A program made the position numbers and the translations under genes. A stretch of DNA of 64,000 bases, taken from Martelella sp. NC20 (GTDB lineage Bacteria > Pseudomonadota > Alphaproteobacteria > Rhizobiales > Rhizobiaceae). The stretch's first letter is position 1. Each line of letters begins with the position of its first letter. Shown piece by piece: positions 17,599 to 26,820 of the stretch. Where the stretch lies: assembly GCF_013459645.1 (NCBI RefSeq), contig NZ_CP054862.1, forward strand, positions 124,001-188,000, written 5' to 3'. The notes beneath the pieces are model-generated. The model saw only the letters and a program-made list of their open reading frames with translations. It was not told where the DNA came from and ran no database searches.

Positions 17599-19119
17599 TC
17601 AGCCCTCCGTCCCGTCACCACCGTCCGCCGCACGGCGGGCCACGATCCGGCGCTTGATTATCGGGCCGATGACAACCGCGAGCGTCAGGGCGACGATCAC
17701 AAGACTGGTGGTGTTCTGGAACAGCACCATCCAGTCGCCACGCCCGATTCTCAGCGCTAGGCGCAGGTTCTCTTCCGCAAATGCGCCCAGGATCAGGCCC
17801 AGCACCATTGGCGGCAGCGGAAATTTCATCTTGTCCATCAGCCATCCGATCACGCCGAAGCCGAGCATCAGGTAGACGTCGAACATGCGGCCATTGATCG
17901 AGTAAACGCCAATCAGCATCAGCACGATGATGATTGATCCGAGCAACGGACGCGGCAGGTTCAAGAGCCTTGCGAAACTGTTGGTCGCCAACGAACCGCC
18001 CAACAGGACCAGCAGGATGGCGCCGAACAGGAACTGCCACATGAAGCCGAAAACGACATCCGGATTGTCCCGGAACAGCATCGGCCCGGGCTGAAGCCCA
18101 TGCACCAGCAGACCGCCCAGCATCACCGCGGCCACGGCGGTTCCCGGAATGCCAAGCGTCAGGGCCGGGATCAACGCCGAGGCGGTGTCGGCATTGTTGG
18201 CGGTCTCGGCGGCGGCAACGCCCTCGGGCTCGCCCTCACCCCAGCGTTCGGGGTGCTTCGAGGCGCGCCGCGCCTCGTTATAGGATATGAAGGCCGCCAT
18301 GGAGCCGCCCGCGCCGGGCAGGATCCCGATCCAGATGCCGATCAGCGATCCACGCAGCCAGGTCTTCCAGAAATGCTTCATCCGCGGCAGCGCCTTCCAG
18401 ATCGGCTGCGTACCGAGCTTGCTGCCTTCCACGCCATCCGTCTTCAGCGGCGTCTCCAGAAGATCGATCACCGGCGGCAGCGCGTAGAGGCCGACAAGCA
18501 GGATCACGATTCTGATCCCGTCCAGGAGCTCGAGCTGGCCGAAGGTGAAACGGTCATCGCCATAGATCGGATCGGAACCCACCACCGAGATGAACACCCC
18601 GAAGCAAGCGCTGATCAGCCCCTTTACCGGATTGCCGCCCAGCAGAAAGATGATCGAGGCCAGTCCGAAGACAGCGACCCAGAACACCTCGGCGGGACCG
18701 AATAGCAGCGTCACCTTGGAAAGCGGCGGCGCCAGCAGCATCAGCGCGAAGGCGGACGCGATGCCGCCGATGGACGAGGACACGACCGCCACCTGCAGCG
18801 CAAAGCCCCCCTCGCCCTTCTGGGCCATCGGGTAACCGTCAAAGGTGGTGGCGACGGCGGCCGGCGTGCCGGGAATGCGCAGCAGCACCGCCGGGATCGC
18901 GCCGCCATACATCGCGCCGTTGTAGATGCCGGCCATCAGGCCAAGTGCCACCAGCGGATCGAGCCCGAAGGTGAAGGGCACCAGAACCGAAATCGCCATC
19001 GTTGCCGACAGGCCCGGCATGGCGCCCACGACGATGCCCGACAGGACGCCGATGACGACGGCGACGAAATTCGTAAATCCCACAACCTCGGGAAGGGCAT
19101 TGAGAAGATCGGAATACAT
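17599..19119 (-). CDS. tctA: Tripartite tricarboxylate transporter, TctA permease
   Basis: Large TTT permease of 506 residues. Motifs: GAMPGLSATMAISVLVPFTFGL, GIYNGAMYGGAIPAVLLRIPGTPAA, and the second-half repeat GILPGAGGSMAAFISYNEARR with AETANNADTASALIPALTLGIPG. Start ATG at 19119 with GAGG upstream; earlier in-frame starts lack a site. Seven bases after tctB. The C-terminus is long and basic (KRRIVARRAA). Same gene order as the 2400-9069 cassette. Confidence 0.93.
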   Translation of the reverse strand: MYSDLLNALPEVVGFTNFVAVVIGVLSGIVVGAMPGLSATMAISVLVPFTFGLDPLVALGLMAGIYNGAMYGGAIPAVLLRIPGTPAAVATTFDGYPMAQKGEGGFALQVAVVSSSIGGIASAFALMLLAPPLSKVTLLFGPAEVFWVAVFGLASIIFLLGGNPVKGLISACFGVFISVVGSDPIYGDDRFTFGQLELLDGIRIVILLVGLYALPPVIDLLETPLKTDGVEGSKLGTQPIWKALPRMKHFWKTWLRGSLIGIWIGILPGAGGSMAAFISYNEARRASKHPERWGEGEPEGVAAAETANNADTASALIPALTLGIPGTAVAAVMLGGLLVHGLQPGPMLFRDNPDVVFGFMWQFLFGAILLVLLGGSLATNSFARLLNLPRPLLGSIIIVLMLIGVYSINGRMFDVYLMLGFGVIGWLMDKMKFPLPPMVLGLILGAFAEENLRLALRIGRGDWMVLFQNTTSLVIVALTLAVVIGPIIKRRIVARRAADGGDGTEG

Positions 19120-19126
19120 CGTGACC

Positions 19127-19588
19127 TCAGTTCTGCCAAAGGCGTCCGACGGGGAAGCCCTGGGACATCCCGAAATCAAAGATCAGCCAGATGGCCCCGA
19201 CGACAATGACCGTGGCGGCAAGCAGGCCGAGCCAGTTTCTGAACCCGAATACCCAGGCGACCAGCGGGATGACGACGATCGTGCTCGGATAAAAGCCGAC
19301 AAAGTCGCATCCGAGCGCATAGGCGAGGATCAGGCAGAAGGCCCCGATGACGCGGCGCCACGATTTGGCGATAGTCTCGGCGGCTTCTCCCTGCGCGGCA
19401 TGACGCTGATCGCCAATCAAGAGCAGGATCGACAATACGATCAGGCCCACCAGCATGGCGGCGGGCAGCAGGGCGGAGATCGGACGCAGATCAGCCGTGG
19501 GAAAGAGAAAAGCGGCAGCCGCGATGATGATGCCGATGGCCGTCAACGTCTCGGGTCGGAGCAGGCGGCTCTTGCGGTCGTCTGGCAT
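19127..19588 (-). CDS. tctB: Tripartite tricarboxylate transporter, TctB subunit
   Basis: Small membrane subunit of 153 residues with four hydrophobic segments, the last two around IGAFCLILAYALGCDFVGFYP and GLLAATVIVVGAIWLIFDF, with the typical FGFR-type loop between. GAGGGAAA precedes the ATG. Intact, unlike its counterpart in the first cassette. Confidence 0.88.
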   Translation of the reverse strand: MPDDRKSRLLRPETLTAIGIIIAAAAFLFPTADLRPISALLPAAMLVGLIVLSILLLIGDQRHAAQGEAAETIAKSWRRVIGAFCLILAYALGCDFVGFYPSTIVVIPLVAWVFGFRNWLGLLAATVIVVGAIWLIFDFGMSQGFPVGRLWQN

Positions 19589-19668
19589 GGACAGTTTCCC
19601 TCAGGGGCTTGACGAATTGGGAAGCAGGTCAGGCGACGCATCGATCGACGCGCCGCCAGCATGGAACA

Positions 19669-20622
19669 TCAGTTCCAGGGCGTTTCCTGCCAGACGCCGT
19701 TCGCCAAATCATAGAGTTCGGACGTCAGTTGCTTGAATTCATCGCCGGTGACGATCTCGACCGGGTTCGCGGTCGCCTTCATGGCAGCAAGGAACTCGGG
19801 ATCATTAGCCATCTGTTCAAAGGCCCCATCCAGCTTGGCGGAGACATCATCCGGCAGGCCGGCAGGCGCCACGAAGCCGCGCATCGAACCATTCACGAGG
19901 TCGACGCCCTGTTCCTTCAGCGTCGGAAGGTCCGGCGCGAAGTCGGAACGCTCCTCGGTCGCAACGCCCAGCACGTTCAGCTCGTCCTGGAAGCTCGCCA
20001 CTTCGGAGATGTTGAGGATGCCCATCGCGACGTGGCCGCCCATCAGCGCGGTGCGCGCCGGCGCGGAACCCTTGAAGGGAACGATGGTGAACTCGGCCTC
20101 GGTCAGTCCTTCGAGCTTGATCAGCGCGAAGTGATCGTCGCCGCCGAGGCTGGACATCCCGACGGTCACCGCGCCCGGATCCTTCTTCGCCGCCGCGATC
20201 AGCTTGTCGAGCGTGTCGAAGCCGCTGCCCTTCGCGGTGACGATCACGTTGGGATCGTTCACGACATTGGCGAGATAGGTAAAGCTGTCCCGGTCATACC
20301 CGGCTTCCCGGTCGATGGTGCGCGCCATCATGCCCGGCAGGTTGAACGTGCCGATGGTGTAGCCATCGGGATCTGCTTCGGCGACCTCTGTGACGCCGAT
20401 TTGGCCGGAAGCGCCCGGCACATTCTTCACCACCAGGCTTGCACCGTCACCGAGATATTTCTCGATGAAGGGGGCCGCGGTACGCGCCATCACATCAGTG
20501 CCGCCTCCGGCGGAAAAGCCGACAATCACCTCGATCGGCTTTCCCGGGTATTCGGCGAGCGCAGCGCCAGCCGTCAGGATCATCGCGCCGGTCAGCGCAG
20601 TGGTACGGATCAATTTCAGCAT
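19669..20622 (-). CDS. tctC: TctC-type periplasmic binding protein
   Basis: Periplasmic binding protein of 317 residues. Signal peptide ends near AALAE (residue 24); then VGFSAGGGTDVMARTAAPFI, VKNVPGASGQIGVTEVA, VGMSSLGGDDHFALIKLEG and VPFKGSAPARTALMGGHV follow the Bug/TctC pattern. A strong GGAGGAGAGAACC site precedes the start. It lies 44 bases after the RraA-like gene. Confidence 0.93.
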   Translation of the reverse strand: MLKLIRTTALTGAMILTAGAALAEYPGKPIEVIVGFSAGGGTDVMARTAAPFIEKYLGDGASLVVKNVPGASGQIGVTEVAEADPDGYTIGTFNLPGMMARTIDREAGYDRDSFTYLANVVNDPNVIVTAKGSGFDTLDKLIAAAKKDPGAVTVGMSSLGGDDHFALIKLEGLTEAEFTIVPFKGSAPARTALMGGHVAMGILNISEVASFQDELNVLGVATEERSDFAPDLPTLKEQGVDLVNGSMRGFVAPAGLPDDVSAKLDGAFEQMANDPEFLAAMKATANPVEIVTGDEFKQLTSELYDLANGVWQETPWN

Positions 20623-20666
20623 GGTTCTCTCCTCCTTGACATGCTCATTGGTCGTCTTGCCGCGGA

Positions 20667-21347
20667 TCAGTCCGCGGGGAATTCGCAGCCCAGCCTCCTC
20701 AGCGCAGCATCGACCCAGCTGCGGTCGTTGGCGCCCTCGGCAATGGCCTTCATCTGATTGATCTCGGCATCGGATTTGGCCTGGGTCTTCTTCAGAACCT
20801 CTTCCGCATCGGAAAGTGGAACGCAGTGCACGCCGTCGCTGTCGCCGATGATGATGTCGCCGGGGCGGATCACCATGCCGCCAATGCTGATCGGAACGTT
20901 GATCTCCCCTGGACCGTCCTTGTAAGGGCCGCGATGGCTGACGCCCGCGGCGAAGGTCGGCAGATTGGTCTTGACGAAAGCGTCAAGGTCACGGATCGCC
21001 GCGTTCAGCACGAAGCCGGCAACACCCTTGCGGACGGCGTAGGCCAGCATCAGCTCACCCATGAGGGCGTTCGAAAGGTCGCCGCCGCCGTCGACAACGA
21101 TCACGTCGCCCGGGACGGCCATGTCGATTGCCTTGTGCAGCATCAGGTTGTCGCCCGGCCGCGCCTTCACGGTCAGGGCAACGCCGGCGAGGTTCCCGGA
21201 AGCATGCATAGGCCGCAGAGTGGCCCCGGCCGCGGTCATCCGTGACATGCTGTCGGAAACATTGGCGACGGGAAGCTTGGCGAAGGCATCGACAAGCTCT
21301 TTCGAGGCAACCTGGTTACGGTTAAGGATTCGAAAGCCGGCAGGCAT
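20667..21347 (-). CDS. RraA-like aldolase family protein
   Basis: 226-residue paralogue of the protein at 6549-7226: both carry RPMH, ARPGDNLMLHKA/RPGDNLMLHKA, MGELMLA, IRD, HRGPYKDGPGEI and GD-DGV-VP. The catalytic Arg-Asp pair (AAIRD) is kept, so enzyme activity rather than RNase-E regulation is likely. Start ATG has GGAG in front, inside the end of the dehydrogenase gene. Expected reaction: cleavage or decarboxylation of a hydroxy-oxo-diacid or triacid; exact substrate open. Confidence 0.88.
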   Translation of the reverse strand: MPAGFRILNRNQVASKELVDAFAKLPVANVSDSMSRMTAAGATLRPMHASGNLAGVALTVKARPGDNLMLHKAIDMAVPGDVIVVDGGGDLSNALMGELMLAYAVRKGVAGFVLNAAIRDLDAFVKTNLPTFAAGVSHRGPYKDGPGEINVPISIGGMVIRPGDIIIGDSDGVHCVPLSDAEEVLKKTQAKSDAEINQMKAIAEGANDRSWVDAALRRLGCEFPAD

Positions 21348-21349
21348 TG

Positions 21350-22360
21350 TTATTTCTCCATGCTAGTGAGGTGTGCCGACGGAGCGGCAAGGAATGCGCG
21401 GTTGACGATCCGCTCGGGAGCGACCGGGTGACCGTCAAGGATTTCGAAGATTCCGCGTAGCGCATCCGTGCCGACGCGCGCATTGGCCTGAGCGGTAACG
21501 CCGCCGATATGCGGGGTCATGACGATATTGGGTTGAGAGAAGAAGATATGATCCGGCCCCGGCGGCTCGGATGCAAAGGTATCGAGGCCGGCGCCCGCGA
21601 TGTGGCCGGAGACCACAGCCTCCAGCAGCGCTGGCTCGTCGACCAGCCCGCCGCGCGCGGTATTGATGACGTATGAGCCGTTGGGCATCAGCGCCAGCGC
21701 CTCGGCATTGACGATATTGCGCGTCCCCTCGGTCAACGGGCTGTGCAGCGACAACACCTGCGACCCGGAAAACAGCTCCTGCGGTGTCGCGCAGCGGCGC
21801 GCGCCCACAGCCTCGAAGGCACTGTCGGGTGCATAGGGATCATAGGCGATCAGCTTCATGCCCAGCCCCTTGGCCATGACGCCGGTCGCACGGGCGATCG
21901 CGCCGATACCCATCAGGCCCATCGTGCCGCCGTTGAGCTCCCGCCCCTGAAAGCCGGGCTTTTCCCAGCGGCCTTCGCGCAGGCTCCGGTCCAACGACAG
22001 GATACGCTTGGAGACGGTCAGCAACAGGGCGATGGCATGTTCGGCCACCGAAACCGCGTTGGCGCCCGTGGCGACCAGCACCGGAATGCCGCGCTCAGCC
22101 GCCGCGACGATATCGATGTTGTCGACGCCCACGCCATGCTTCGAGATCACCCGAAGCTGCGGGGCCGCCTCGATGACGGAGGCATCGATGCGACCCATGC
22201 GCGAAACAATTCCGACGGCCCCGGTCTTCGCCATATAGTCCGAAATCACCGCAGAATCGGAATAGGCGGGCGTGTGCACCAACTCGTAGCCATGGCTGGT
22301 CGCCAGCGCCTTTGCCTCTGCGGCCAGGTCGGGACCGGTTACAAGTATCGTCTTGCTCAT
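21350..22360 (-). CDS. D-2-hydroxyacid dehydrogenase, NAD-dependent
   Basis: 336-residue paralogue of the dehydrogenase at 7235-8233. The catalytic Arg is in NTARGGLVDE, Glu in DTFASEPP and His in TPHIGG. The nucleotide loop reads GIGAIAR, so the third glycine of GxGxxG is replaced by Ala, a change seen in some active family members. Start ATG at 22360 with GGAG in front. First gene of the second cassette, divergent from a LysR regulator. Confidence 0.91.
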   Translation of the reverse strand: MSKTILVTGPDLAAEAKALATSHGYELVHTPAYSDSAVISDYMAKTGAVGIVSRMGRIDASVIEAAPQLRVISKHGVGVDNIDIVAAAERGIPVLVATGANAVSVAEHAIALLLTVSKRILSLDRSLREGRWEKPGFQGRELNGGTMGLMGIGAIARATGVMAKGLGMKLIAYDPYAPDSAFEAVGARRCATPQELFSGSQVLSLHSPLTEGTRNIVNAEALALMPNGSYVINTARGGLVDEPALLEAVVSGHIAGAGLDTFASEPPGPDHIFFSQPNIVMTPHIGGVTAQANARVGTDALRGIFEILDGHPVAPERIVNRAFLAAPSAHLTSMEK

Positions 22361-22545
22361 CGCGCACGTCTCCATGAACGTTCCGAGGCTGGCGGAACGC
22401 GCTCAACTATTGTGATTTCTTTGGACCCCGGACCGGCCTCCCAGTCGTTCGCGGGTCATGTCCTCCGCTACGAGACGTAATGGAAAGAATGACTTCACAA
22501 AAGCGATTAATTCTTGTTATTAGATTTAGAAAAATTGGATTTTAC

Positions 22546-23439
22546 ATGGACACGCGTCAATTAAAGACCCTTATCTCCATCCACAGCCAAGGCACCTTCG
22601 CCCGTGCTGCGGACGAAGTCGGCCTCACACCCTCGGCTATCAGCCAGCAAATCCACGCCCTGGAGCAGGAGCTGAACGTGGTGATTTTCGACCGTGCGAG
22701 CCGGCCGCCGAAATTCACGTCACAGGGGATGCAGGTCCTTGATATGGCAAAAGATATCCTCCAGCGCGAGGAGGATGCCAAGGCGGTGTTGCGGGGTAGT
22801 CAGATCGCCGGCACCCTTCTGCTTGGCTCAGTCCGATCAAGCGCGCTGAACCTGCTGCCGCGGGCCCTGTTGCGAATGCGGGATGAATATCCGCAGCTCA
22901 AGATCAACCTGCGCGTCTCGCTCTCTGCGCCGATGATCACCGATGTCGCCTCGGGCCGTCTCGACGCTGCCATGGTTGCCGAGCACATCGGATTCCCACA
23001 CGCCCTGCGGTGGTCTCCTTTCCTCAAGGAACCTCTTTGGTTGATCGCTCCATCCGGAACAGTAAGCCATGACCCCATTCATCTTCTGAATACCCAGCCC
23101 TATGTCCGTTTCCACAGCCCGGTTCCGCTGGCAAACCTCATCGACACCGAACTGTCCCGCCTCGGCGTCGTCACGCAGGATATCGCCCATATCGACACGA
23201 TCGGTTCGATCGTGACCTGTGTTCGCCAAGGTCTTGGCATCTCGGTCGTACCCCATGTCGCATTGCAGGAGCCCGGGAACATGGAAATCGAGAAAATCCC
23301 CTTCGGCACCCCCCAGGTCACACGCCAGATCGGCCTTGTCGACCGCGTCAGTTCTCCGAGAAGGGAACTGACGCGCGCTCTGCACGGCGTCCTCGTCGAT
23401 CTCTGCGGCCCCTATGGCGTGCGCTCCGAGGAGGAATGA
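22546..23439 (+). CDS. LysR-family transcription regulator
   Basis: Regulator of 297 residues. N-terminal winged helix (residues 1-60) with FARAADEVGLTPSAISQQIHALEQELNVVIFDR, then the effector domain with RVSLSAPMITDVASGRLDAAMV and the late VRQGLGISVVPHVAL motif. Start taken at the ATG at 22546 where LysR similarity begins; the ribosome-binding site is weak. It faces the second dehydrogenase/RraA/Tct cassette over a gap of about 185 bases, the usual LysR arrangement, and probably activates it. Confidence 0.9.
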   Translation: MDTRQLKTLISIHSQGTFARAADEVGLTPSAISQQIHALEQELNVVIFDRASRPPKFTSQGMQVLDMAKDILQREEDAKAVLRGSQIAGTLLLGSVRSSALNLLPRALLRMRDEYPQLKINLRVSLSAPMITDVASGRLDAAMVAEHIGFPHALRWSPFLKEPLWLIAPSGTVSHDPIHLLNTQPYVRFHSPVPLANLIDTELSRLGVVTQDIAHIDTIGSIVTCVRQGLGISVVPHVALQEPGNMEIEKIPFGTPQVTRQIGLVDRVSSPRRELTRALHGVLVDLCGPYGVRSEEE

Positions 23440-23699
23440 TCATGATGGGATGGCCGTTCTGATGAGCTGGCATGATCCACAGACCCGTGGACGTGGCCTG
23501 TTGTTTCCGTCCTCATTGAAAAGGCGGTTAGGAGGAGAGCCGATCGCAACGCCTTACCATTTACATCCGAGCGTGGCCCTTACGGTTCGTCGTGCGCCAT
23601 ATTGGCAGAACTTGGTGCTGGCGCACTGACCGACATAGATCTTGTCAAACAGATTGTTCGCGTTGACGGGGTCGTTTCCGGCTGGGGGCGGAATGACAC
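23440..23699. other. Gap before IS5 remnant
   Basis: About 260 bases with no gene I can support. It separates the LysR gene from transposase debris and is likely decayed sequence. Confidence 0.4.
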
Positions 23700-24175
23700 C
23701 CTCTCATGGCCGTCATGGTGGTAAGGTCGCATAAAGCCGGAACCGACCCCGTCAGCAGGACGGCATCGCGGCGGCCTGAGCACCAAAATCCACATGGCGG
23801 TGCGTGGTCTCGGTTGCCCGGTCCGCTTCACACTGACCGCAGGCCAAAAGGGCGATGCGCCACAAGCCGATGCCCTGATCGAGGGCGTGCCTGCCGATAT
23901 CGTCATGGCCGACACCGCCTATGACAGCGATCGCCTACGCGATGCCATCGCGGACAAAGGCGCTGTGGCGGTGATTCCTAACAATCCCTCCCGTGCCCGG
24001 AAATACCCACTCGACAAGGACCTTTATGCCCAGCGCCACCTCATCGAATGCTGCTTCTCCAAGCTCAAGCATTTCCGCAGGGTCGAAACGCGCTTCGAGA
24101 AGACCGCACAAAACTATCTTGCCGTCGTCACAATCGCAGCTATCGTCCTATGGATCAGGTAGGTGTCCACACGAC
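23700..24175 (+). pseudogene. IS5-family transposase remnant (IS427-like)
   Basis: The plus strand encodes the C-terminal part of an IS5-family transposase: GGLSTKIHMAVRGLGCPVRF in pieces, MADTAYDSDRLRDAIADKG with a catalytic Asp, and HLIECCFSKLKHFRRVETRFEK with the catalytic Glu. The N-terminal half is missing and frames shift before 23790. GTGTCCACACGACC just after the stop (24162-24175) resembles the terminal repeat of IS427-group elements from memory. Confidence 0.75.
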
Positions 24176-24207
24176 CTAGCGCGGAAGCGATAAAGGGCGA
24201 TAAAGGG

Positions 24208-25215
24208 CTAGCACAGAGGCGTCTTCGCTGCTTTTTCGACAAGAGAAATTGCCGCCCGATGCCGGCGCCGTTCGCGGTAGGCCGTGAACTGGGTGTCGGC
24301 GATCACGCCGGCCAGAATGACGCTGCCCATCACCGCGAAGTTCAGGGATGACGGGATGCCGAGAAGGTTGACCAGGTTCTGGAGGATCTGAAGCAGGATG
24401 ACGCCGAGGACCACGCCGATGATCGAGCCCTCGCCGCCGCGCAGCGAGAACCCGCCGAGCACGGCTGCCGCGATACCGTAGAGCTCATAGAAATTGCCGT
24501 GCGAAGCCGGCTGCACGGACCTTGTATACATGGCGAAGAAAACGGCGGAGAGGCCGGTCAAGAGCATGCAGAGCACATAGGCAGAGACAATCACGCGCCG
24601 CGTGTTGATACCGGAATAGCGGGCCGCCTCCTCGTTCTTGCCGACCGCGAAAAGATGCCGGCCGAATACCGTGCGATGCAGCACGAACCAGGCGATCACG
24701 GCGACAATGGCGAAGGCGATGACGGAGTGCGGGACGCCGAAACTGCGCCCGGCGACGAGATATTCGAGCGCCGGGAAGTCGCTCCCGAAACTGAAGCCGG
24801 CCGTGCCGTCGCGCGTGTAGAAACGGGCAATCCCGCGATAGATCAGCAGACCGCAAAGCGTTACGACGAAAGGCTGGAGCTTCAGCCTGGTCACCAGCAG
24901 GCCGTGCAGCAATCCGATGAAAACAGCCAGAACCAGAACAATCAGAAGGGCAACCGGCCATGCCACGCCGTGCATTGCGATCAGGTCGATAAAGATGACG
25001 CCCAGAAGCGCTATGACGGAGCCAACCGAAAGCTCGATCCCTCCGGTCACGATGACAAAGGCTTCGGCAATCGAGAACAGCCCGAAAAGCCCGATCAGGT
25101 TGGCCGTGTTGGCGAGGTTGATCGGCGACAGGAAGCGCGGATTGACCAGCGCCACAATCGCCCCGACGCAGACAACCAGAACCGCCAGCCCCAGATCTTT
25201 TCTATGCATTGTCAT
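24208..25215 (-). CDS. Sugar ABC transporter permease, RbsC/XylH type
   Basis: Membrane permease of 335 residues with about 8-10 hydrophobic segments. Family features: VTGGIELSVGSVIALLGV, ARFYTRDGTAGFSFG, VGKNEEAARYSGIN and GIAAAVLGGFSLRGGEGSIIGVVLG, all typical of the ribose/galactose permease group. An in-frame ATG at 25209 has better spacing to its AGAAGG site. Six bases after the ATPase. Last gene of the minus-strand sugar operon. Confidence 0.93.
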   Translation of the reverse strand: MTMHRKDLGLAVLVVCVGAIVALVNPRFLSPINLANTANLIGLFGLFSIAEAFVIVTGGIELSVGSVIALLGVIFIDLIAMHGVAWPVALLIVLVLAVFIGLLHGLLVTRLKLQPFVVTLCGLLIYRGIARFYTRDGTAGFSFGSDFPALEYLVAGRSFGVPHSVIAFAIVAVIAWFVLHRTVFGRHLFAVGKNEEAARYSGINTRRVIVSAYVLCMLLTGLSAVFFAMYTRSVQPASHGNFYELYGIAAAVLGGFSLRGGEGSIIGVVLGVILLQILQNLVNLLGIPSSLNFAVMGSVILAGVIADTQFTAYRERRRHRAAISLVEKAAKTPLC

Positions 25216-25221
25216 GACCTT

Positions 25222-26718
25222 CTATCCGACAGCAAGCCGCAGGATGTTCTCCTCCGACAGTTCCTCATGTTCTAAAATTCCGGCGATGCCGCCACGGCTC
25301 ATCACGGCAACGCGGCTGGAGACGCCGATCACCTCCTCCATGTCCGACGAGATCATCAGCAGCGCGGCGCCCTCCGCGGCGAGTTCGCGCATCAGGCGAT
25401 AGACCTCGGCTTTTGCGCCGACATCGATCCCCCGCGTCGGCTCGTCGAGAATGACGACCTTCGGGCGGGTGGCAAGCCATTTCGCGAGCACGATCTTCTG
25501 CTGATTGCCGCCCGAGAGCTCGCCGGCGGGCCGGTCAAGCCGACTGGCCTTGATGCCGAGTTTTTGGCGCGCGTCGACGGCAAGGACATGCTCTGCCTGC
25601 CTGTCGACAAAACCGTGTCGCGACAGCATGCCGAGGCTGGGCATTGCAATATTCCGGGCGATCGCGAAGTCGAGAAAGAGCCCTTCGGACTTGCGGTCCT
25701 CCGGCACGAGACATATCCCGGCCCTGATCGCGCCCGGCACGGAGCCCGCCACGACCTGTTTTCCCTCAACCGTAACAACCCCAGCCTCAATCGGATCGAT
25801 GCCGAACATGGCGCGGGCAAGCTCGGAGCGCCCCGCGCCCACAAGTCCCGCAAGGCCGAGGATTTCGCCGCCGTGCAGTACAAGGTCGACGCTCTCGTGC
25901 GGATAGGCGGCTGTCCTCAGCCCCCGCGCTTCGAGCACGACCTCGCCGCGGTTTTGATCGGGCTTTTCGTAGAACTCGGAAACCGGCCGGCCGATCATCA
26001 GGCGCACCATGGCCTCCTTTGCGATCTCCGCTCCGCACAGATCTCCGGCGTTCCGGCCGTCACGCAGGCCGACGACGCGATCGGCGACGTCCTCCACCTC
26101 GCTCAGACGGTGGGTAATGAACAGCACGGCGACGCCGTCATCGCGCAGAAGACGGATCACCTTCAGCAGGCGTTGCGTCTCCGACAGGGTCAGGCTCGAT
26201 GTCGGTTCATCGAGGATCAGCAGCCTGACATTGGTCGACAGCGCCCGTGCGATTTCCAGCAATTGCTGATCGGCGAGCGAGAGTTCTGCGGCCGGATCGG
26301 AAGGGCCGAACCGCGTGCCGAGCATATCAAGCAGCGGCCGGACGCGGTCTTCCATCGCCTTGCGGTCGATGAAAATGCCCCTGCGGATTTCCCGCCCCAG
26401 CATGACATTGGCGGTGACATCGAGATTGGAAAACAGGTTCAGCTCCTGGTGCACGAAAGCAATGCCATGGGTCAGCGCGCGCGCGGCGGTAAGGTTTGCC
26501 ATGCTGACGCCGTCAATGATGATCTCGCCTTTATCCGGCCGGATCGCGCCGCCGAGCACCTTCATCAGCGTTGATTTCCCGGCGCCGTTTTCGCCGATCA
26601 GTCCGACCACCTCGCCGCCCCTTATGTTCAGGGATACGTCGTTGAGGGCAATGACGCTGGAATAGACCTTGGTGATGCCGGCCAGCCGCAGGGAAATGGG
26701 GTTTTGGATCCTTGCCAT
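25222..26718 (-). CDS. Sugar ABC transporter ATPase with two NBDs, RbsA type
   Basis: 498-residue ATPase with two fused nucleotide-binding domains. First half: GENGAGKST, LSLADQQLLEIARAL and LLILDEPTSSL. Second half: the degenerate GLVGAGRSELARA loop usual in this family, LSGGNQQKIVLAKWL and VVILDEPTRGIDVGAK. Start ATG at 26718 with GAGGAAA in front. Powers the permease that follows. Confidence 0.94.
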   Translation of the reverse strand: MARIQNPISLRLAGITKVYSSVIALNDVSLNIRGGEVVGLIGENGAGKSTLMKVLGGAIRPDKGEIIIDGVSMANLTAARALTHGIAFVHQELNLFSNLDVTANVMLGREIRRGIFIDRKAMEDRVRPLLDMLGTRFGPSDPAAELSLADQQLLEIARALSTNVRLLILDEPTSSLTLSETQRLLKVIRLLRDDGVAVLFITHRLSEVEDVADRVVGLRDGRNAGDLCGAEIAKEAMVRLMIGRPVSEFYEKPDQNRGEVVLEARGLRTAAYPHESVDLVLHGGEILGLAGLVGAGRSELARAMFGIDPIEAGVVTVEGKQVVAGSVPGAIRAGICLVPEDRKSEGLFLDFAIARNIAMPSLGMLSRHGFVDRQAEHVLAVDARQKLGIKASRLDRPAGELSGGNQQKIVLAKWLATRPKVVILDEPTRGIDVGAKAEVYRLMRELAAEGAALLMISSDMEEVIGVSSRVAVMSRGGIAGILEHEELSEENILRLAVG

Positions 26719-26742
26719 GCGTTTCCTCAAACAATTCTCCGG

Positions 26743-26772
26743 GCCCGTGCGGGCCGGGCAACCCGCACGGGC
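26743..26772. promoter_or_regulatory. Strong hairpin between binding-protein and ATPase genes
   Basis: GCCCGTGCGGG (26743-26753) and CCCGCACGGGC (26762-26772) form a perfect 11-bp stem with an 8-base loop in the 102-base gap after the binding protein. No T-run follows. Such hairpins in importer operons commonly protect the 3' end of the binding-protein message so that it is made in excess over the ATPase and permease. Confidence 0.6.
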
Positions 26773-26820
26773 GGGAAATGCGATGGCGATTGGAGATCCG
26801 CCGCATTTCCCGAGTGTGTT

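Noticed and set aside
23600..23695. Possible RidA-like fragment in the gap before the IS5 remnant
   Set aside because: The translated stretch is too short and the resemblance too loose to support a call.
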